Below are positions 62,971-64,000 of a DNA stretch of 64,000 bases, in pieces. Both the position numbers and the translations under genes were made by a program. Origin of the DNA: Voacanga thouarsii. Taxonomy: Eukaryota; Streptophyta; Magnoliopsida; Gentianales; Apocynaceae. Below the pieces are notes generated by a model. The model did not search any database. It saw only the letters and a list, made by a program, of their open reading frames with translations, and was not told the origin of the DNA. Within the stretch, counting starts at the first letter, position 1, and each line of letters opens with the position of its first letter. The stretch covers positions 3,100,001 to 3,164,000 of the forward strand of contig JANUWF010003368.1 in assembly GCA_026120185.1 (NCBI GenBank). Reading direction: 5' to 3'.

Positions 62971-64000
62971 CTGTGTTTTCTTTCTCAGCAGCTCCCAACT
63001 TTCAAGATCAGTTAGAAGTCGTGGCTGATAATGAAAACCAGATGGTCCAATTTGCGTCGCCACGTCTTTGATTCGTGTTGTAACGAGGATTTTGCTTCCT
63101 TCTTCTCTAATTGGAAATGCTTCCTTCAAGCAATTCCAAGCATCTATTGACCAGACATCATCCAGAACAATTAGTTATCGATTGTCCTGTAGAATTTTAT
63201 GAAGTTTTCTGACAAGCTCTTCATCCCTCCATTTCTGGATGTCTTCTCTTTGGCTCGGGATGAGCTTAATTAGGATACCCTGCAAAAGATCTCTCGTTTG
63301 CCATTGCTGGGATACGCACACCCATGCATAATCCTTGAAATAGCGCTTCACTTTTGGGTCGCTGTATACTTTTCTTGCGAGAGTACTCTTTCCCGAGCCT
63401 CCCATCCCATATATGGAAACAACTTTGTAGCGAATGCCACTCTCGTTCCTCAAATGCCCCACCAGCATCTCCACTTCTCTTCCGAATCCGATAAAATCAT
63501 CTTCCGCAACATGGGAATATGTTCTCCTAATTTGCCGAACCACAGAAGAAGAAGAACTAGAGCCTTGATCTACTTCTCTTCTGGCTAGACCATGCTCTTG
63601 AAAACTCCTTGTAAGATCAGCGATCTTGGATCTGAGTGTTTTGATCTCCGCCCCTATCGAATGGCATTCATTCAAGATGCGGAAACTTCTTTTCAGAATG
63701 TTTTCCATTTGAGATTCAATTTTGAAAGCATAATCCTCTATGAAGTCCTCAGCCTCATAAGCCAGGTCTCTGGACTGCGAAATCCACACCTTTATCATTT
63801 CGTCATCGTTCTGTCTTGCATCTGCATCTTTCAAGAATGATCGCAGTCTGCTTAGCTCCATTCTAAGCTGCTCAACTTGCTCACTCACCCCACCCAGAAA
63901 TATTGCTTCATCAATCAACATTTTGCCAATAGTTTCTACAGCAAAATTGACAACAGATTCGGCCATTCTGGTTACTATGTCTGCGTTTGGTCTGTGTTCT

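Larger units (their letters stand above)
59065..63966 (-). pseudogene. CC-NBS-LRR disease-resistance gene, broken (RPP13/CNL type)
   Basis: The ATG at 63966 opens MAESVVNFAVETIGKMLIDE, an Rx-type coiled coil with EDVID-like EDFIEDY (residues 73-79). P-loop GMGGSGKST is at 187-195, and RNBS-A WVCVSQ follows. A TAA at 63177-63175 replaces the residue before LIVLDDVW (kinase 2), then GSKILVTTR. The exon ends at KKTQ (62971), where the donor reads GC instead of GT. The next exon starts at 62586 (LTYVPHCF) in the correct phase, with GLPLAVVVLGG, CFLYLSRYPEDY (RNBS-D) and QLHDLVRDL (MHD region). A frameshift near 62,040 precedes RHLRSLNFSRN. The LRR is cut after VNLQHL (about 61,655) by an insertion and resumes at 59,932 (IILPNVLWKMGQLRHLYL). 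A stop lies near 59,632, with another frameshift at 59,183 before the end at 59,065. Intracellular immune receptor when intact; not functional here. Confidence 0.92.

Overview
The window is nuclear DNA from a flowering plant, most likely a eudicot. The sequence is AT-rich, with intron-split genes, a plant-type CC-NBS-LRR resistance gene, an HD2-type histone deacetylase relic (a plant-specific family), and abundant Ty1/copia and Ty3/gypsy LTR retrotransposons, MITEs and microsatellites. The species cannot be named from the sequence. Little of it is functional gene space. The best candidate for a live gene is a short KIX-domain, Mediator-15-like gene on the minus strand (about 1.9-7.15 kb).

Layout. 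0-1 kb: a fold-back transposon. 1.9-7.15 kb: the MED15-like KIX gene, with a TATA-containing upstream promoter and a second 5'-UTR-like segment inside its first coding intron. 7.2-10.3 kb: intergenic DNA with MITE-like palindromes and a weak coding remnant. 10.3-17.7 kb: a gypsy LTR split by a copia solo LTR, then an Athila-like gypsy element with a decayed gag. 18.7-22.6 kb: a copia solo LTR on the minus strand containing a second solo LTR on the plus strand, both with perfect 5-bp target duplications. 23.0-25.8 kb: a MITE and a decayed Transposase_24 (Ptta/En/Spm) gene. 27.4-30 kb: an LTR of a TGTAACACCCC family. 30.5-38.1 kb: an almost complete but heavily mutated copia element (Angela-like LTR ends) whose 3' LTR has shrunk from about 1.8 kb to 148 bp. 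38.1-39.5 kb: two hairpin MITEs. 39.6-47.6 kb: more LTRs, including a 3.4-kb solo LTR with a perfect duplication inside an older LTR. 48.2 kb: a Stowaway MITE.

49.9-57.8 kb is the most interesting stretch. A Helitron-type 3' terminus (hairpin plus CTAGT, minus strand) is followed by subterminal repeats and by pieces of at least three, perhaps five, unrelated genes. These are the 5' end of the chaperonin subunit CCT-zeta, several exons and introns of an HD2 histone deacetylase, a CYP71-like cytochrome P450 segment, and two unidentified terminal exons. A 4.3-kb LTR has been inserted into it. It looks like a gene-capturing, Pack-type transposon.

59.1-64.0 kb holds a CC-NBS-LRR pseudogene on the minus strand with recognisable coiled coil, P-loop, kinase-2, GLPL, RNBS-D, MHD-like and LRR parts. 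It carries premature stops, frameshifts, a GC in place of the usual GT splice donor, and a 1.7-kb LTR-like insertion. The genes do not form an operon or pathway. What ties the window together is repeated nested transposition, conversion of most LTR elements to solo LTRs, and decay of the captured or interrupted genes.
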